This document shows positions 1 to 9,904 of a stretch of 64,000 bases of DNA, piece after piece. A program made the position numbers and the translations under genes. This DNA is from Streptomyces hygroscopicus. GTDB lineage: Bacteria > Actinomycetota > Actinomycetes > Streptomycetales > Streptomycetaceae. How positions within the stretch are numbered: the stretch's first letter is position 1; each line of letters starts with the position of its first letter. Location: contig CP018627.1 in NCBI GenBank assembly GCA_002021875.1, positions 1,240,001-1,304,000 on the forward strand. The letters run 5' to 3'. The notes below the pieces were generated by a model, which ran no database searches, had not been told where the DNA came from, and saw nothing but the letters and a program-made list of their open reading frames with translations.

Positions 1-1759
<1,759 letters not shown>

Positions 1760-1919
1760 AGGGGGTCCTCGCGCCTCTGTCGTCGGACGGTCTGCGGGGC
1801 TCGGGCGCCGCCCGGGGTCCGTTGACCGGCGGCGCGGGCTCAGCCTCACAGAAAACCTTCTCGTTGCGCAAGATTTCCCAGTGGGCAAGAATCGGCCTTC
1901 TCGCGTATGCTCCTCGGCG
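1760..1919. promoter_or_regulatory. Divergent promoter region, monooxygenase / TetR
   Basis: The 160 bp between the two divergent genes is the only place for both promoters. It holds an 8-bp palindrome TTGCGCAA at 1864-1871 that could be part of a TetR operator. A TATGCT hexamer at 1906-1911 lies 8 nt before the TetR ATG and fits a -10 element for a leaderless or nearly leaderless mRNA. No ribosome-binding site is visible before 1920. Inference only. Confidence 0.4.
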
Positions 1920-2501
1920 ATGACTACCGGCCTGCGCGAGCGCAAGAAGGCGGCGACCCGCCAGTCGCTGCACGATGCCGCCGTGCGCCTCGCCGCCGAG
2001 CACGGCGTCGAGCACCTCACGGTGGAGGCCATCGCCGATGCCGCCACCGTCTCCCGGCGCACCTTCTCCAACTACTTCGCCAGCAAGGAACAGGCGCTGC
2101 TGCATCACGACAGGGCGCGTACGGTCCGGCTGGTCGAGCTGATCCGGGCCCGCCCGGCGGGGGAATCCCTGATGACGGCGGTCATCCACGCCGCCGAGCA
2201 GCACTCCACCGAGTTCGCCGCCGACCCGGCGCAGGAGGAGCACTACCGGACCCTGCGCCTGCATCCGGCGCTGCTCCCGGAGCTGGTCGCCACCTACGCC
2301 GCCGCCGAGCGCGATCTCGCCGAGGCCGCCGAAGAGCGCCTCCCCGCCGGACCGGACACCCCGCTGCGGGCCCAGGTCCTCGCCGCGACCCTGCTCGCCG
2401 CCTTCCGCGTCGTCGGGCAGACGGCTCTCGAACGCCGTGAGCGCGATGTCGTGGACCTGCTCCGGCAGGCCATCGGCATCACCCGCGAGGGCTTCCGCTG
2501 A
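1920..2501 (+). CDS. TetR/AcrR family transcriptional regulator
   Basis: A 193-residue protein with an N-terminal TetR helix-turn-helix: basic start RERKKAATRQSLHDAA, then LTVEAIADAATVSRRTFSNYF at about residues 35-56. The C-terminal half is an all-helical ligand or dimer domain with no recognisable specificity. The ATG at 1920 was chosen because it gives the canonical short TetR N-terminus; the frame is open further upstream, but that extension would run into the divergent gene. By position it is the likely repressor of the divergent flavin monooxygenase (inference from layout). Confidence 0.9.
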   Translation: MTTGLRERKKAATRQSLHDAAVRLAAEHGVEHLTVEAIADAATVSRRTFSNYFASKEQALLHHDRARTVRLVELIRARPAGESLMTAVIHAAEQHSTEFAADPAQEEHYRTLRLHPALLPELVATYAAAERDLAEAAEERLPAGPDTPLRAQVLAATLLAAFRVVGQTALERRERDVVDLLRQAIGITREGFR

Positions 2502-2569
2502 CCGTTTTCACCCGGCCGGGAGACGGCCAGGGGGACGCCGGGCCAAGCGTGGCCGGATCTGAGCGGCCC

Positions 2570-2590
2570 TCGATAGACGCTGGCTATCGA
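2570..2590. promoter_or_regulatory. Perfect inverted repeat upstream of sdhCAB
   Basis: TCGATAG (2570-2576) and CTATCGA (2584-2590) form a perfect 7-bp inverted repeat with a 7-bp spacer. The repeat is AT-richer than its surroundings and lies about 57 bp before the sdhC start. A second, smaller dyad ATGAT-N4-ATCAT (2592-2605) follows directly. Such symmetry in front of an operon is typical of a repressor or activator site. The binding protein is not known. Confidence 0.5.
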
Positions 2591-2646
2591 GATGATCAGA
2601 ATCATATCTTGGCCCTTTCGACCCGCCGGGTTCTACCGTCGTGTCC

Positions 2647-3375
2647 ATGGCATTGACAACGCGGCCGGAGCAGCGTCCGACGCGGGCGGAGCGACGGCCG
2701 TCCATGGCGCTCACATTCTGGCAATCGACCCTCGGCAAGAAGATCGTCATGGGCGTGACCGGTCTGATCATGATCGGCTACCTCTGTGCCCACCTGCTCG
2801 GAAACATGAAGATCTTCTTCGGTCCCGGGGAGTTCAACGGCTACGGACACTGGCTGCGTGTCATGGGGGCGCCCGTCCTGCACCATGAATGGGGCCTGTG
2901 GATCGCCCGTATCGTCCTCGTCGCCGCGGTGATCCTGCACGGTGTGTCCGCCTACCAGCTGAGCAGGCGCGACATCAAGGCTCGCCCGCAGAGCTACGTC
3001 CATGCCAAGCCACGGATGAGCTATGCAACCCGGACCATGCGCTGGGGCGGGGTGATCCTGGCCCTGTTCATCGTGTGGCACATCCTGGACCTCACCACCG
3101 GCACCACGCACAGCGGCGGATTCCAGGAGGGCCATCCGTACCAGAACGTGGTGGACACCTTCTCCACCTGGTACGGGAACGTCATCTACATCGTGGCGAT
3201 GCTGGCCATGGGCATGCACGTCCAGCACGGCTTCTGGAGCGCCGCGCAGACCCTGGGCGCGGGCAGCCGCACCCGTGACCGTGCCCTCAAGGCCACTGCC
3301 AATGGGCTGGCGATCGTTCTCACCGCCGGGTTCATCTCGATACCCGTCGGTGTCATGACCGGAGTGGTGAGCTGA
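2647..3375 (+). CDS. sdhC: Succinate dehydrogenase, cytochrome b membrane subunit
   Basis: Single membrane-anchor subunit of a fumarate reductase/succinate dehydrogenase complex of the type with one large cytochrome b protein. About 242 residues with five hydrophobic helices. Histidines suited to haem binding lie in [36 protein letters not shown] and GMHVQHGFW. It passes electrons from the SdhB clusters to quinone in the cytoplasmic membrane. First gene of sdhC-sdhA-sdhB. No Shine-Dalgarno is visible. A TACCGT hexamer at 2634-2639, 7 nt before the ATG at 2647, suggests a leaderless start; an in-frame GTG at 2641 is the alternative. Gene sizes resemble the mycobacterial Sdh1 set, so this is probably an accessory SDH besides the usual four-subunit operon. 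Confidence 0.92.
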   Translation: MALTTRPEQRPTRAERRPSMALTFWQSTLGKKIVMGVTGLIMIGYLCAHLLGNMKIFFGPGEFNGYGHWLRVMGAPVLHHEWGLWIARIVLVAAVILHGVSAYQLSRRDIKARPQSYVHAKPRMSYATRTMRWGGVILALFIVWHILDLTTGTTHSGGFQEGHPYQNVVDTFSTWYGNVIYIVAMLAMGMHVQHGFWSAAQTLGAGSRTRDRALKATANGLAIVLTAGFISIPVGVMTGVVS

Positions 3376-3377
3376 CC

Positions 3378-5336
3378 ATGACCTCGTACAGCGAATACAC
3401 CGAGTACACCGTCGGCGAGCCGATCGAGGACGAGCTGGCCCCCTCCGGGCCGGTCAGCGAGCGCTGGGACACCCGCCGCTTCCAGGCCAAGCTGGTCAAC
3501 CCCGCCAACCGCCGCAAGCACACCATCATCGTGGTGGGCACCGGCCTGGCCGGTGGCGCCGCCGGCGCCACCCTGGCCGAGCAGGGCTACCACGTGGTGC
3601 AGTTCTGCTACCAGGACTCGCCGCGCCGGGCCCACTCCATCGCCGCCCAGGGCGGGATCAACGCGGCGAAGAACTACCGCAATGACGGCGACTCGATCCA
3701 CCGGCTGTTCTACGACACCGTCAAGGGCGGCGACTTCCGCGCCCGCGAGTCCAATGTCCACCGCCTGGCGCAGATCTCGGTGGAGATCATCGACCAGTGC
3801 GTGGCCCAGGGCGTGCCCTTCGCCCGGGAGTACGGCGGTCTGCTGGACACCCGCTCGTTCGGCGGTGTGCAGGTCTCCCGCACCTTCTACGCCCGCGGTC
3901 AGACGGGCCAGCAGTTGCTGCTCGGCGCCTATCAGGCGCTGTCCCGCCAGATCGCGGCGGGCAATGTGGAGATGCACGCCCGCACCGAGATGCTGGACCT
4001 GATCGTGGTCGACGGGCGGGCGCGTGGCATCGTCGCCCGCGATCTGGTGACCGGCAAGATCTCCACGTACTTCGCCGACGCGGTGGTGCTGGCCAGCGGC
4101 GGCTACGGCAACGTCTTCTATCTGTCGACGAACGCCATGAACTCCAACGCGACCGCCATCTGGCGGGCGCACCGGCGCGGCGCGTACTTCGCCAACCCCT
4201 GCTTCACCCAGATCCACCCGACCTGCATTCCGCGCTCCGGGGACCACCAGTCCAAGCTGACCCTGATGAGCGAGTCGCTGCGCAACGACGGCCGGATCTG
4301 GGTGCCCAAGGCGAAGGGCGACACCCGTCCCGCGGCCGAGATCCCTGAGGACGAGCGCGACTACTACCTGGAGCGGATCTATCCGTCGTTCGGCAATCTG
4401 GTGCCGCGCGACATCGCCTCCCGCGCCGCGAAGAACGTCTGTGACGAGGGCCGCGGCGTCGGACCCGGCGGCCAGGGCGTGTATCTGGACTTCGCCGACG
4501 CCATCGCCCGGATGGGCCGCAAGGCGGTCGAGGAGAAGTACGGCAACCTCTTCGACATGTACGAGCGGATCACGGCGGAGAACCCGTACGAGGTCCCGAT
4601 GCGCATCTACCCCGCGATCCACTACACGATGGGCGGGCTGTGGGTCGACTACGACCTGCAGACCACCGTGCCGGGGCTGTTCGCGATCGGCGAGGCCAAC
4701 TTCTCCGACCACGGTGCCAACCGGCTCGGCGCCTCCGCGCTGATGCAGGGCCTGGCCGACGGGTACTTCGTCCTGCCGTCGACGATCAACGACTATCTGG
4801 CCCGCCACCCGCACAAGGAAGAGGTCGACGCCGGGCACCCCGCGGCCGTGGAGGCGGTGCGGGAGACCGAGGACCGGCTGGCCAAGCTGCTGGCCGTCGA
4901 CGGCGACCGCACCCCCGACTCCTTCCACCGCGAGATCGGCGAGCTGGTGTGGGAGTTCTGCGGCATGGCCCGCACCGACGAGGGGCTGCGCAAGGCGCTG
5001 GACCGCATCCCGCAGATCCGCGAGGAGTTCTGGCGGCGGATCAAGGTGCCGGGCACCGGCGAGGAGTTCAACCAGTCGCTGGAGAAGGCCAACCGGGTCG
5101 TGGACTATCTGGAGCTGGCCGAGCTGATGTGCCTGGACGCCCTGCACCGGGCCGAGTCCTGCGGTGGCCACTTCCGCGAGGAGTCCCAGACCCCCGACGG
5201 CGAGGCCGCCCGTAGGGACGAGGAGTTCACCTACGCCGCGGCCTGGGAGTTCACCGACACCGGCGCCGCCCCCGTGCTCCACAAGGAGCACCTGACCTTC
5301 GAGTACGTCCATCCCACTCAGCGGAGCTACGCATGA
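3378..5336 (+). CDS. sdhA: Succinate dehydrogenase/fumarate reductase flavoprotein subunit
   Basis: Catalytic FAD subunit that interconverts succinate and fumarate. 652 residues, the usual length for the Sdh1-type enzyme. Seen: a dinucleotide-binding motif [12 protein letters not shown] near residues 52-63, the covalent-FAD signature HSIAAQGG with His86, and the substrate-site segment [15 protein letters not shown] with its conserved His and Arg. Further on are [10 protein letters not shown] and [19 protein letters not shown], both typical of the family. It begins 2 bp after sdhC and overlaps sdhB by 4 bp, so the three genes are one operon. Confidence 0.96.
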   Translation: MTSYSEYTEYTVGEPIEDELAPSGPVSERWDTRRFQAKLVNPANRRKHTIIVVGTGLAGGAAGATLAEQGYHVVQFCYQDSPRRAHSIAAQGGINAAKNYRNDGDSIHRLFYDTVKGGDFRARESNVHRLAQISVEIIDQCVAQGVPFAREYGGLLDTRSFGGVQVSRTFYARGQTGQQLLLGAYQALSRQIAAGNVEMHARTEMLDLIVVDGRARGIVARDLVTGKISTYFADAVVLASGGYGNVFYLSTNAMNSNATAIWRAHRRGAYFANPCFTQIHPTCIPRSGDHQSKLTLMSESLRNDGRIWVPKAKGDTRPAAEIPEDERDYYLERIYPSFGNLVPRDIASRAAKNVCDEGRGVGPGGQGVYLDFADAIARMGRKAVEEKYGNLFDMYERITAENPYEVPMRIYPAIHYTMGGLWVDYDLQTTVPGLFAIGEANFSDHGANRLGASALMQGLADGYFVLPSTINDYLARHPHKEEVDAGHPAAVEAVRETEDRLAKLLAVDGDRTPDSFHREIGELVWEFCGMARTDEGLRKALDRIPQIREEFWRRIKVPGTGEEFNQSLEKANRVVDYLELAELMCLDALHRAESCGGHFREESQTPDGEAARRDEEFTYAAAWEFTDTGAAPVLHKEHLTFEYVHPTQRSYA

Positions 5337-6079
5337 AGCTCACCCTGCGCGTCTGGCGCCAGAAGAACGCCGACACCCCCGGTGCCATGGCCACTTACCA
5401 GCTCGACGGCGTCTCCCAGGACATGTCCTTCCTGGAGATGCTCGACATCCTCAACGAGGAACTCATCGTCAAGGGTGAGGAGCCGGTGGCCTTCGACCAC
5501 GACTGCCGTGAGGGCATCTGCGGTGCGTGCAGCCTGGTGATCAACGGTGACGCCCACGGTCCCGAGCGCACCACCACCTGCCAGCTCCATATGCGGTCCT
5601 TCCAGGACGGCGACACCATCGACATCGAGCCGTGGCGTGCCTCCGCCTTCCCGGTCATCAAGGACCTGGTGGTGGACCGCTCCGCCTTCGACCGGGTGAT
5701 CCAGGCCGGTGGCTTCATCACCGCCCCGACCGGGGCCGCGCCGGAGGCACACGCGACCGCGGTGCCCAAGGCGGACGCGGACTTCGCGTTCGAGCACGCC
5801 GAGTGCATCGGGTGCGGCGCCTGCGTGGCGGCCTGTCCCAACGGTGCGGCGATGCTGTTCACCTCGGCCAAGGTCAACCACCTCAATGTGCTGCCCCAGG
5901 GCTCTCCCGAGCGGGAGACCCGGGTGCTGGACATGGTGTCCCAGATGGACGCCGAGGGCTTCGGCGGCTGCACCCTCACCGGTGAGTGCGCCACCGCCTG
6001 CCCCAAGGGCATCCCCCTGTTCTCCATCACCGCGATGAACAAGGAGTGGCTGCGGGCGACCCGCAAGGTCAAGCGCTGA
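5333..6079 (+). CDS. sdhB: Succinate dehydrogenase iron-sulfur subunit
   Basis: 248-residue electron-transfer subunit. Seen: the plant-type [2Fe-2S] cysteines in CREGICGAC followed by the later Cys in TTTCQLH, then two ferredoxin-like cysteine groups, [15 protein letters not shown] for [4Fe-4S] and [15 protein letters not shown] for [3Fe-4S]. All expected cysteines are present. The ATG overlaps the sdhA stop (ATGA), which points to translational coupling. A strong hairpin about 60 bp after the stop probably ends the operon. Confidence 0.96.
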   Translation: MKLTLRVWRQKNADTPGAMATYQLDGVSQDMSFLEMLDILNEELIVKGEEPVAFDHDCREGICGACSLVINGDAHGPERTTTCQLHMRSFQDGDTIDIEPWRASAFPVIKDLVVDRSAFDRVIQAGGFITAPTGAAPEAHATAVPKADADFAFEHAECIGCGACVAACPNGAAMLFTSAKVNHLNVLPQGSPERETRVLDMVSQMDAEGFGGCTLTGECATACPKGIPLFSITAMNKEWLRATRKVKR

Positions 6080-6135
6080 CCCGCACTCCCCCGAAAACGG
6101 CACCCCTCGACAACGCTCCGTGGATGGGGTGTCCC

Positions 6136-6174
6136 GGCGGCGGAGGTCTTTCCGGACGCTAGACCTCCGCCGCC
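6136..6174 (+). terminator. Terminator-like hairpin after sdhB
   Basis: Perfect 14-bp stem: GGCGGCGGAGGTCT at 6136-6149 pairs with its complement at 6161-6174 around an 11-nt loop. No U-tract follows, as is common in high-GC actinomycetes. It lies between the sdh operon and the next gene, so it most likely ends sdh transcription. Confidence 0.75.
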
Positions 6175-6208
6175 GCCCAACCCAGCGGCCGGGCACCGGG
6201 CCACCGGC

Positions 6209-6237
6209 TTATGTGCCCGCCACCCGGCCGCTAGGTT
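6209..6237 (+). promoter_or_regulatory. Putative promoter of a leaderless mRNA (SRPBCC gene)
   Basis: TTATGT (6209-6214) and TAGGTT (6232-6237) are spaced by 17 bp, and the -10 hexamer ends 6 nt before the ATG at 6244. This places the likely transcription start at or next to the A of the start codon. No Shine-Dalgarno is present. Confidence 0.45.
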
Positions 6238-6243
6238 GGGCGC

Positions 6244-6717
6244 ATGTATGCCACGCGAGTCTCCCGACGCATGAACGCTCCGCGCTCGGCCGTCTATCGG
6301 GCGCTCCTCGACGCGAGCGCCGTCGCGGCCTGGCGGGTGCCCGACGGCATGACCTGCCGGGTGCATGAGTTCGACCCCCACGAAGGCGGGACCTTCCGCA
6401 TCTCGCTCATCTACGACGACCCGGCGAGCACCGGCAAGTCGGGCGGCCATACGGACACTTACCACGGCCGCTTCAGCCGGCTGGTGCCGGACGAGCAGGT
6501 GGTCGAGGTGTCCGAGTTCGAGACCACGGATCCCGCCCTGCGCACCACGATGACGATCACGACCACGCTCACCGACGCGGAGGGCGGCGGCACGGACGTC
6601 CACATCCTGCACGAGGGGCTCCCCGACGCCGTACCGGCCGCCGACAACGAGCTGGGCACCCGTATGAGCCTGGACAAGCTGGCCGACCTCGTCGAGACGG
6701 GCCGGGCGTCCGGGTAG
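6244..6717 (+). CDS. SRPBCC / AHSA1-like ligand-binding domain protein
   Basis: 157-residue single-domain protein of the START/SRPBCC fold, AHSA1 (activator of Hsp90 ATPase homologue) type. The pattern is an N-terminal strand TRVSRRMNAPRSAVYRALLD, WRVPDGMTCRVHEFDPHEGGTFRISL in the middle, and a terminal helix near MSLDKLADLVE. Members bind small hydrophobic molecules, and many are of unknown function. It stands alone between the sdh terminator and a convergent marR gene. Family confident, role unknown. Confidence 0.85.
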   Translation: MYATRVSRRMNAPRSAVYRALLDASAVAAWRVPDGMTCRVHEFDPHEGGTFRISLIYDDPASTGKSGGHTDTYHGRFSRLVPDEQVVEVSEFETTDPALRTTMTITTTLTDAEGGGTDVHILHEGLPDAVPAADNELGTRMSLDKLADLVETGRASG

Positions 6718-6745
6718 GAGGACCTCCGGCCGGGCGCGTGTCCGC

Positions 6746-7258
6746 TTATGCGGGCCGATCGTCGTCGAGGGAGTCCAGATGGGCGGTGAGGTCGTCGACG
6801 AAGCGCGCCAGAAGCCGGCCGAAGACCTCGCGGTCGTGCGGACTCCAGCCCGCGAGGGCGTCGCCGAACCATCCGAGGACGGTCCGCATATAGCGGTCGG
6901 TCGCCGCCGCTCCCTCGGCGGTCGGCTCGATGAGCCGAGCGCGCTGATCGTCCGGATCGGTGACCCGGTGGACCAGTCCGCGCCGCGCCAGCTCGTTCAC
7001 CTGCCGGGTCACATGGGGCCCGACGACCTGCATCCGTGCGGCGATCTCCCCCACGCGCAGTGGACCGCCCGCCACGTGCAGGGAGATCAGCACCGACATC
7101 GCGGGCCGGTCCACGGATACACCGGCGGCCTCCATGGCGCGTTCGGTCAGGCGGCCCCGGTTCACGGCACCGCTGAGCTGCGTCAGACGGGGCAGCATGG
7201 CCAGCAGGTCGTGCTCACCGTCGCCGCCCTGCCCGGCCTCCGGTTCCTCGGCGGTCAT
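6746..7258 (-). CDS. MarR family transcriptional regulator
   Basis: 170 residues with a central winged helix-turn-helix: LRVGEIAARMQVVGPHVTRQVNELARRGLV, then the wing DPDDQRARLIEPTAEG. The start is the ATG at 7258, with GGAGG 6 nt upstream; an ATG five codons earlier (7273) lies on the operator edge and is less likely. It is divergent from an FAD monooxygenase. Two copies of the same palindrome lie between them, so it most likely represses itself and the monooxygenase and is released by a small phenolic or drug-like ligand (family knowledge plus inference). Confidence 0.92.
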   Translation of the reverse strand: MTAEEPEAGQGGDGEHDLLAMLPRLTQLSGAVNRGRLTERAMEAAGVSVDRPAMSVLISLHVAGGPLRVGEIAARMQVVGPHVTRQVNELARRGLVHRVTDPDDQRARLIEPTAEGAAATDRYMRTVLGWFGDALAGWSPHDREVFGRLLARFVDDLTAHLDSLDDDRPA

Positions 7259-7274
7259 GCCCGCCCTCCACATC

Positions 7275-7289
7275 TACCTAAGTTAGGTA
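7275..7289. promoter_or_regulatory. MarR operator 1
   Basis: Perfect 15-bp palindrome TACCTAA-G-TTAGGTA directly upstream of the marR start. It overlaps TATA-like bases (7287-7294) that would serve as the marR -10 region. The same palindrome recurs at 7343-7359, which supports a real binding site. Confidence 0.75.
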
Positions 7290-7342
7290 TATAGTCATCC
7301 CATCGGCCCCGCATCCAGGGCCCTTTCACGCCACGAAAAAGG

Positions 7343-7359
7343 ATACCTGAGTTAGGTAT
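7343..7359. promoter_or_regulatory. MarR operator 2
   Basis: ATACCTGA-G-TTAGGTAT, 17 bp with one mismatched pair. It matches operator 1 in ACCTNAGTTAGGT and lies 43 bp before the monooxygenase ATG. Two sites about 68 bp centre to centre suit one repressor controlling both divergent promoters. Confidence 0.7.
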
Positions 7360-7401
7360 GCGCCAGGCCCTCCCCCGCAGGAGGGCCGGAGAGGAGTGCC
7401 C

Positions 7402-8604
7402 ATGAGCGGCATGAACACCACGCCGAAGCGCACGGTCCTGGTCTCCGGGGCCAGCATCGCCGGCCCCGCGCTGGCCTACTGGCTCCACCGGTACGGTTTC
7501 GCGGTCACACTCGTCGAGAAGGCGGCCGCACTACGCGGTGGCGGCTACCCCATCGACATCCGCGGCACCGCGGTCGAGGTCGTCCGGCGCATGGGGGTGC
7601 TCCCCCGGCTCCAGGACGCCCACGTCGCCGTCCGCCGGATCTCCTTCGTCGACGTGGAAGGCCGTCCGATAGCCGCCCTCCGGCCCGAAGCCATCTCCGG
7701 CGGCGAGGAAGGCCACGACCTCGAAATCCCTCGCGGAGAGCTGGCCGAGATCCTCTACGGGGCGATCCGCGACGACGTCGAACTCCTCTTCAACGACTCC
7801 ATCGCCACCCTCCACGACCACGACGGCGGGGTGGACGTGACCTTCCGCGGCGGCGCCCGGCGCACCTTCGACCTGGTCATCGGCGCCGACGGCATCCACT
7901 CGCGCACCAGGGGCCTGGCCTTCGGCCCCGAGGAGCCCTACCACCGCTATCTCGGCCACAGCTTCGCCGGATTCACCATGCCCAACCACCTCGGGCTCGC
8001 CCACGAGGGTCTCACCTGGAACGTGCCGGGCAGGACCGCCGTCCTCTACGCACCCCGCGACGGCGACCGGGTGCACGCCTTCCTCAGCTTCCTGCGCCCC
8101 GACCCGCCCCTCGACGCCTTCCGCGACCCCGCCGCCCAGCGCGACCTCGTGGCCGGGACGTTCGCCGGATACGCCTGGGAGATCCCGCGCATGGTCGCCG
8201 CCATGCGCGACAGCGACGACCTCTTCTTCGACGTGGTCAGCCAGATCCATATGCCACGGTGGTCCACCGGCCGGGTCGCCCTGGTCGGCGACGCCGCCTA
8301 CGCGCCGTCGTTCTTCTCCGGCCAGGGCTCGAGCCTGGCGCTGGTCGGCGCGTACGTCCTCGCCGGCGAGCTGGCCACGGGCCCCGACCACGCCGACGCC
8401 TACGAGAGGTACGAGCGCACCGTGCGGTCGTTCGTGGAGATGAACCAGGCACTCGCCACCGAAGGGAGCGCGAGTCTGTCCCCCCGCACTCCCGAGGATC
8501 TGGCACGGCGCAACGAGGCGCTGCGCGACCTGTCCCCCGTGCTCAACAGCACGGGCCGGAAGGCGCACTCGGCGCTGGCTCTCCCCGGCTACGACGCCGC
8601 GTAA
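7402..8604 (+). CDS. FAD-dependent monooxygenase, aromatic hydroxylase (PheA/UbiH/TetX) family
   Basis: 400-residue class A flavoprotein monooxygenase. Seen: N-terminal FAD motif VLVSGASIAGPALAYWL (a GxSxxG variant common in this subgroup), a middle motif DLVIGADGIHSRTR (DG motif, FAD and NADPH contact), and VALVGDAAYAPSFFSGQG (GD motif binding the FAD ribose). No membrane segment, so cytosolic. The ATG at 7402 has AGGAG 5 nt upstream; an in-frame GTG at 7396 overlaps that site and is unlikely. It probably hydroxylates or detoxifies an aromatic compound sensed by the adjacent MarR protein. Substrate unknown. Confidence 0.9.
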   Translation: MSGMNTTPKRTVLVSGASIAGPALAYWLHRYGFAVTLVEKAAALRGGGYPIDIRGTAVEVVRRMGVLPRLQDAHVAVRRISFVDVEGRPIAALRPEAISGGEEGHDLEIPRGELAEILYGAIRDDVELLFNDSIATLHDHDGGVDVTFRGGARRTFDLVIGADGIHSRTRGLAFGPEEPYHRYLGHSFAGFTMPNHLGLAHEGLTWNVPGRTAVLYAPRDGDRVHAFLSFLRPDPPLDAFRDPAAQRDLVAGTFAGYAWEIPRMVAAMRDSDDLFFDVVSQIHMPRWSTGRVALVGDAAYAPSFFSGQGSSLALVGAYVLAGELATGPDHADAYERYERTVRSFVEMNQALATEGSASLSPRTPEDLARRNEALRDLSPVLNSTGRKAHSALALPGYDAA

Positions 8605-8637
8605 GGGCAGGTCACGCCGATATCGGCGCCAGCCGGG

Positions 8638-9705
8638 TCAGCCGGTGGTGCCGATGGCCCGGGTGGGGCCCGAGCCGGAGGTCACGATGGACGGCACCCG
8701 GTCGGCGGGGTCGAGGGAGTAGGAGTAATACGCCTTCGGGTCGAACGCGGTGCCGCCGCTCTCGTTGCGGCCGGTGGTGTTGACGAAGACATTGCCGCGC
8801 TGAACCAGGGTGGCGGTGGCGTCCTTGATCACGGGGTTCTCGAAGCCCTGGAAGTAGCTGTTCTCCAGCACCATCTTGGTGTTCCCCCGGGCGTAGTTGC
8901 CGTAGGAGGAGTTGATGTCCGTCCCGGGGTCGTCCTGCAGGTAGTTGTTGTAGAGATGCGCATGGGCGATGTTGTCGGCGGACGGGTTGCGCTGCTCACT
9001 CTCGCGGAACCAGTTGTGGTGGATCGTGATGTCGGCCGTGGTGTTCTCCGTCCAGCCGATCCCGAAGCTCTTGTTGTTCTGCTGCAGCCGGTTCCAGGAC
9101 ACCGTGAGGTAGGTGGTGTCCTTACGGCTGTCGATCAGCCCGTCGGCCATATGCCGCAGTTCGTTGTGATCGATCCACACATGGTGGGCGCCGTCCATCT
9201 GGATGGCGTCCCAGTCGTGCTCCTTGTCGTTCCAGGTGCCCTCGTAGGAATCACGGATCGTCAGATTCCTGATGATGACGTTGTGCACGCCCTGGCCCAG
9301 GAAGAAGCCGCCACCGACGATCTGACCCGAGGTGCCCGAGCCCACGATGGTCTTGTCGGAGGCGACCTTGATCTCCTTGCCCTTGGGATCCATCGTGATC
9401 GCCGCGGCCACGACGATGACGTACGGCTCGGCCGCCGTCGCGTACTTCTCGAGATCGGCGAGGGTGCGCACGGTGACCGTACGGCCGTCCCGGCCCCCGT
9501 ACGTACCGTTCTGCCCCAGCGCGCTGACGGATGCGAACCCGTCGGCGACATCGGCGCTCCAAGGCGCGGCGGCCGGTCCGCGCGCGCCCTCGGCGAATGC
9601 CCCCGCCCCCGGCAGAGCGACCGCGCCCGCCAGCATCAGGGCCCCGACGCCCACTGCCGGCCCACGACGCCTGCCGCGCCCCACCACCCGACGTTCGGCT
9701 TCCAT
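8638..9705 (-). CDS. Secreted pectate lyase, polysaccharide lyase family 1
   Basis: 355 residues, cleaving polygalacturonate by beta-elimination outside the cell. Seen: an Arg-rich N-terminus followed by a hydrophobic core ending near residue 38 (export signal), then a right-handed beta-helix domain. Family signatures are DAIQMDGAHHVWIDH (166-180), LTVSWNRLQQNNKSFGIGW (200-218) and the catalytic-Arg segment RESEQRNPS (Arg239). Start ATG 9705 has GGGAG about 9 nt upstream. The open frame continues another 288 nt upstream, but that part is not coding-like and overlaps the divergent promoter. It lies divergent to a GH43 gene, and a LacI-like palindrome between them suggests shared sugar control. 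Confidence 0.92.
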   Translation of the reverse strand: MEAERRVVGRGRRRGPAVGVGALMLAGAVALPGAGAFAEGARGPAAAPWSADVADGFASVSALGQNGTYGGRDGRTVTVRTLADLEKYATAAEPYVIVVAAAITMDPKGKEIKVASDKTIVGSGTSGQIVGGGFFLGQGVHNVIIRNLTIRDSYEGTWNDKEHDWDAIQMDGAHHVWIDHNELRHMADGLIDSRKDTTYLTVSWNRLQQNNKSFGIGWTENTTADITIHHNWFRESEQRNPSADNIAHAHLYNNYLQDDPGTDINSSYGNYARGNTKMVLENSYFQGFENPVIKDATATLVQRGNVFVNTTGRNESGGTAFDPKAYYSYSLDPADRVPSIVTSGSGPTRAIGTTG

Positions 9706-9853
9706 GACCCACCACTCCCACTGCTCGACGACATCTGCCGTGCGACTGTCGCCACCGCGCGGCAGGAGGTTGCCGGGTCCGCCGATTGTCCGGTGGCGGA
9801 TTCTCGCCGGTCTTGCCCGGGCCATGGCGCGCTGACAGACTCCGGCGGAAGAC

Positions 9854-9867
9854 GGAAAGCGCTTACC
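9854..9867. promoter_or_regulatory. LacI-type palindrome between pectate lyase and GH43 genes
   Basis: GGAAAGCGCTTACC has the central palindrome AAGCGCTT (9857-9864) with partly matching flanks. AANCGNTT-like cores are typical of LacI-family carbohydrate repressors. It lies 38 bp before the GH43 start and about 150 bp from the divergent lyase start. No lacI gene is in the window, so the regulator would act in trans. Confidence 0.5.
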
Positions 9868-9904
9868 AACGGACGCACCACCATGAGTCGCCCCGGAGGG
9901 AACA

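Noticed and set aside
3186..5312. 708-residue minus-strand frame opposite sdhA
   Set aside because: Antisense shadow of a well-conserved flavoprotein gene.
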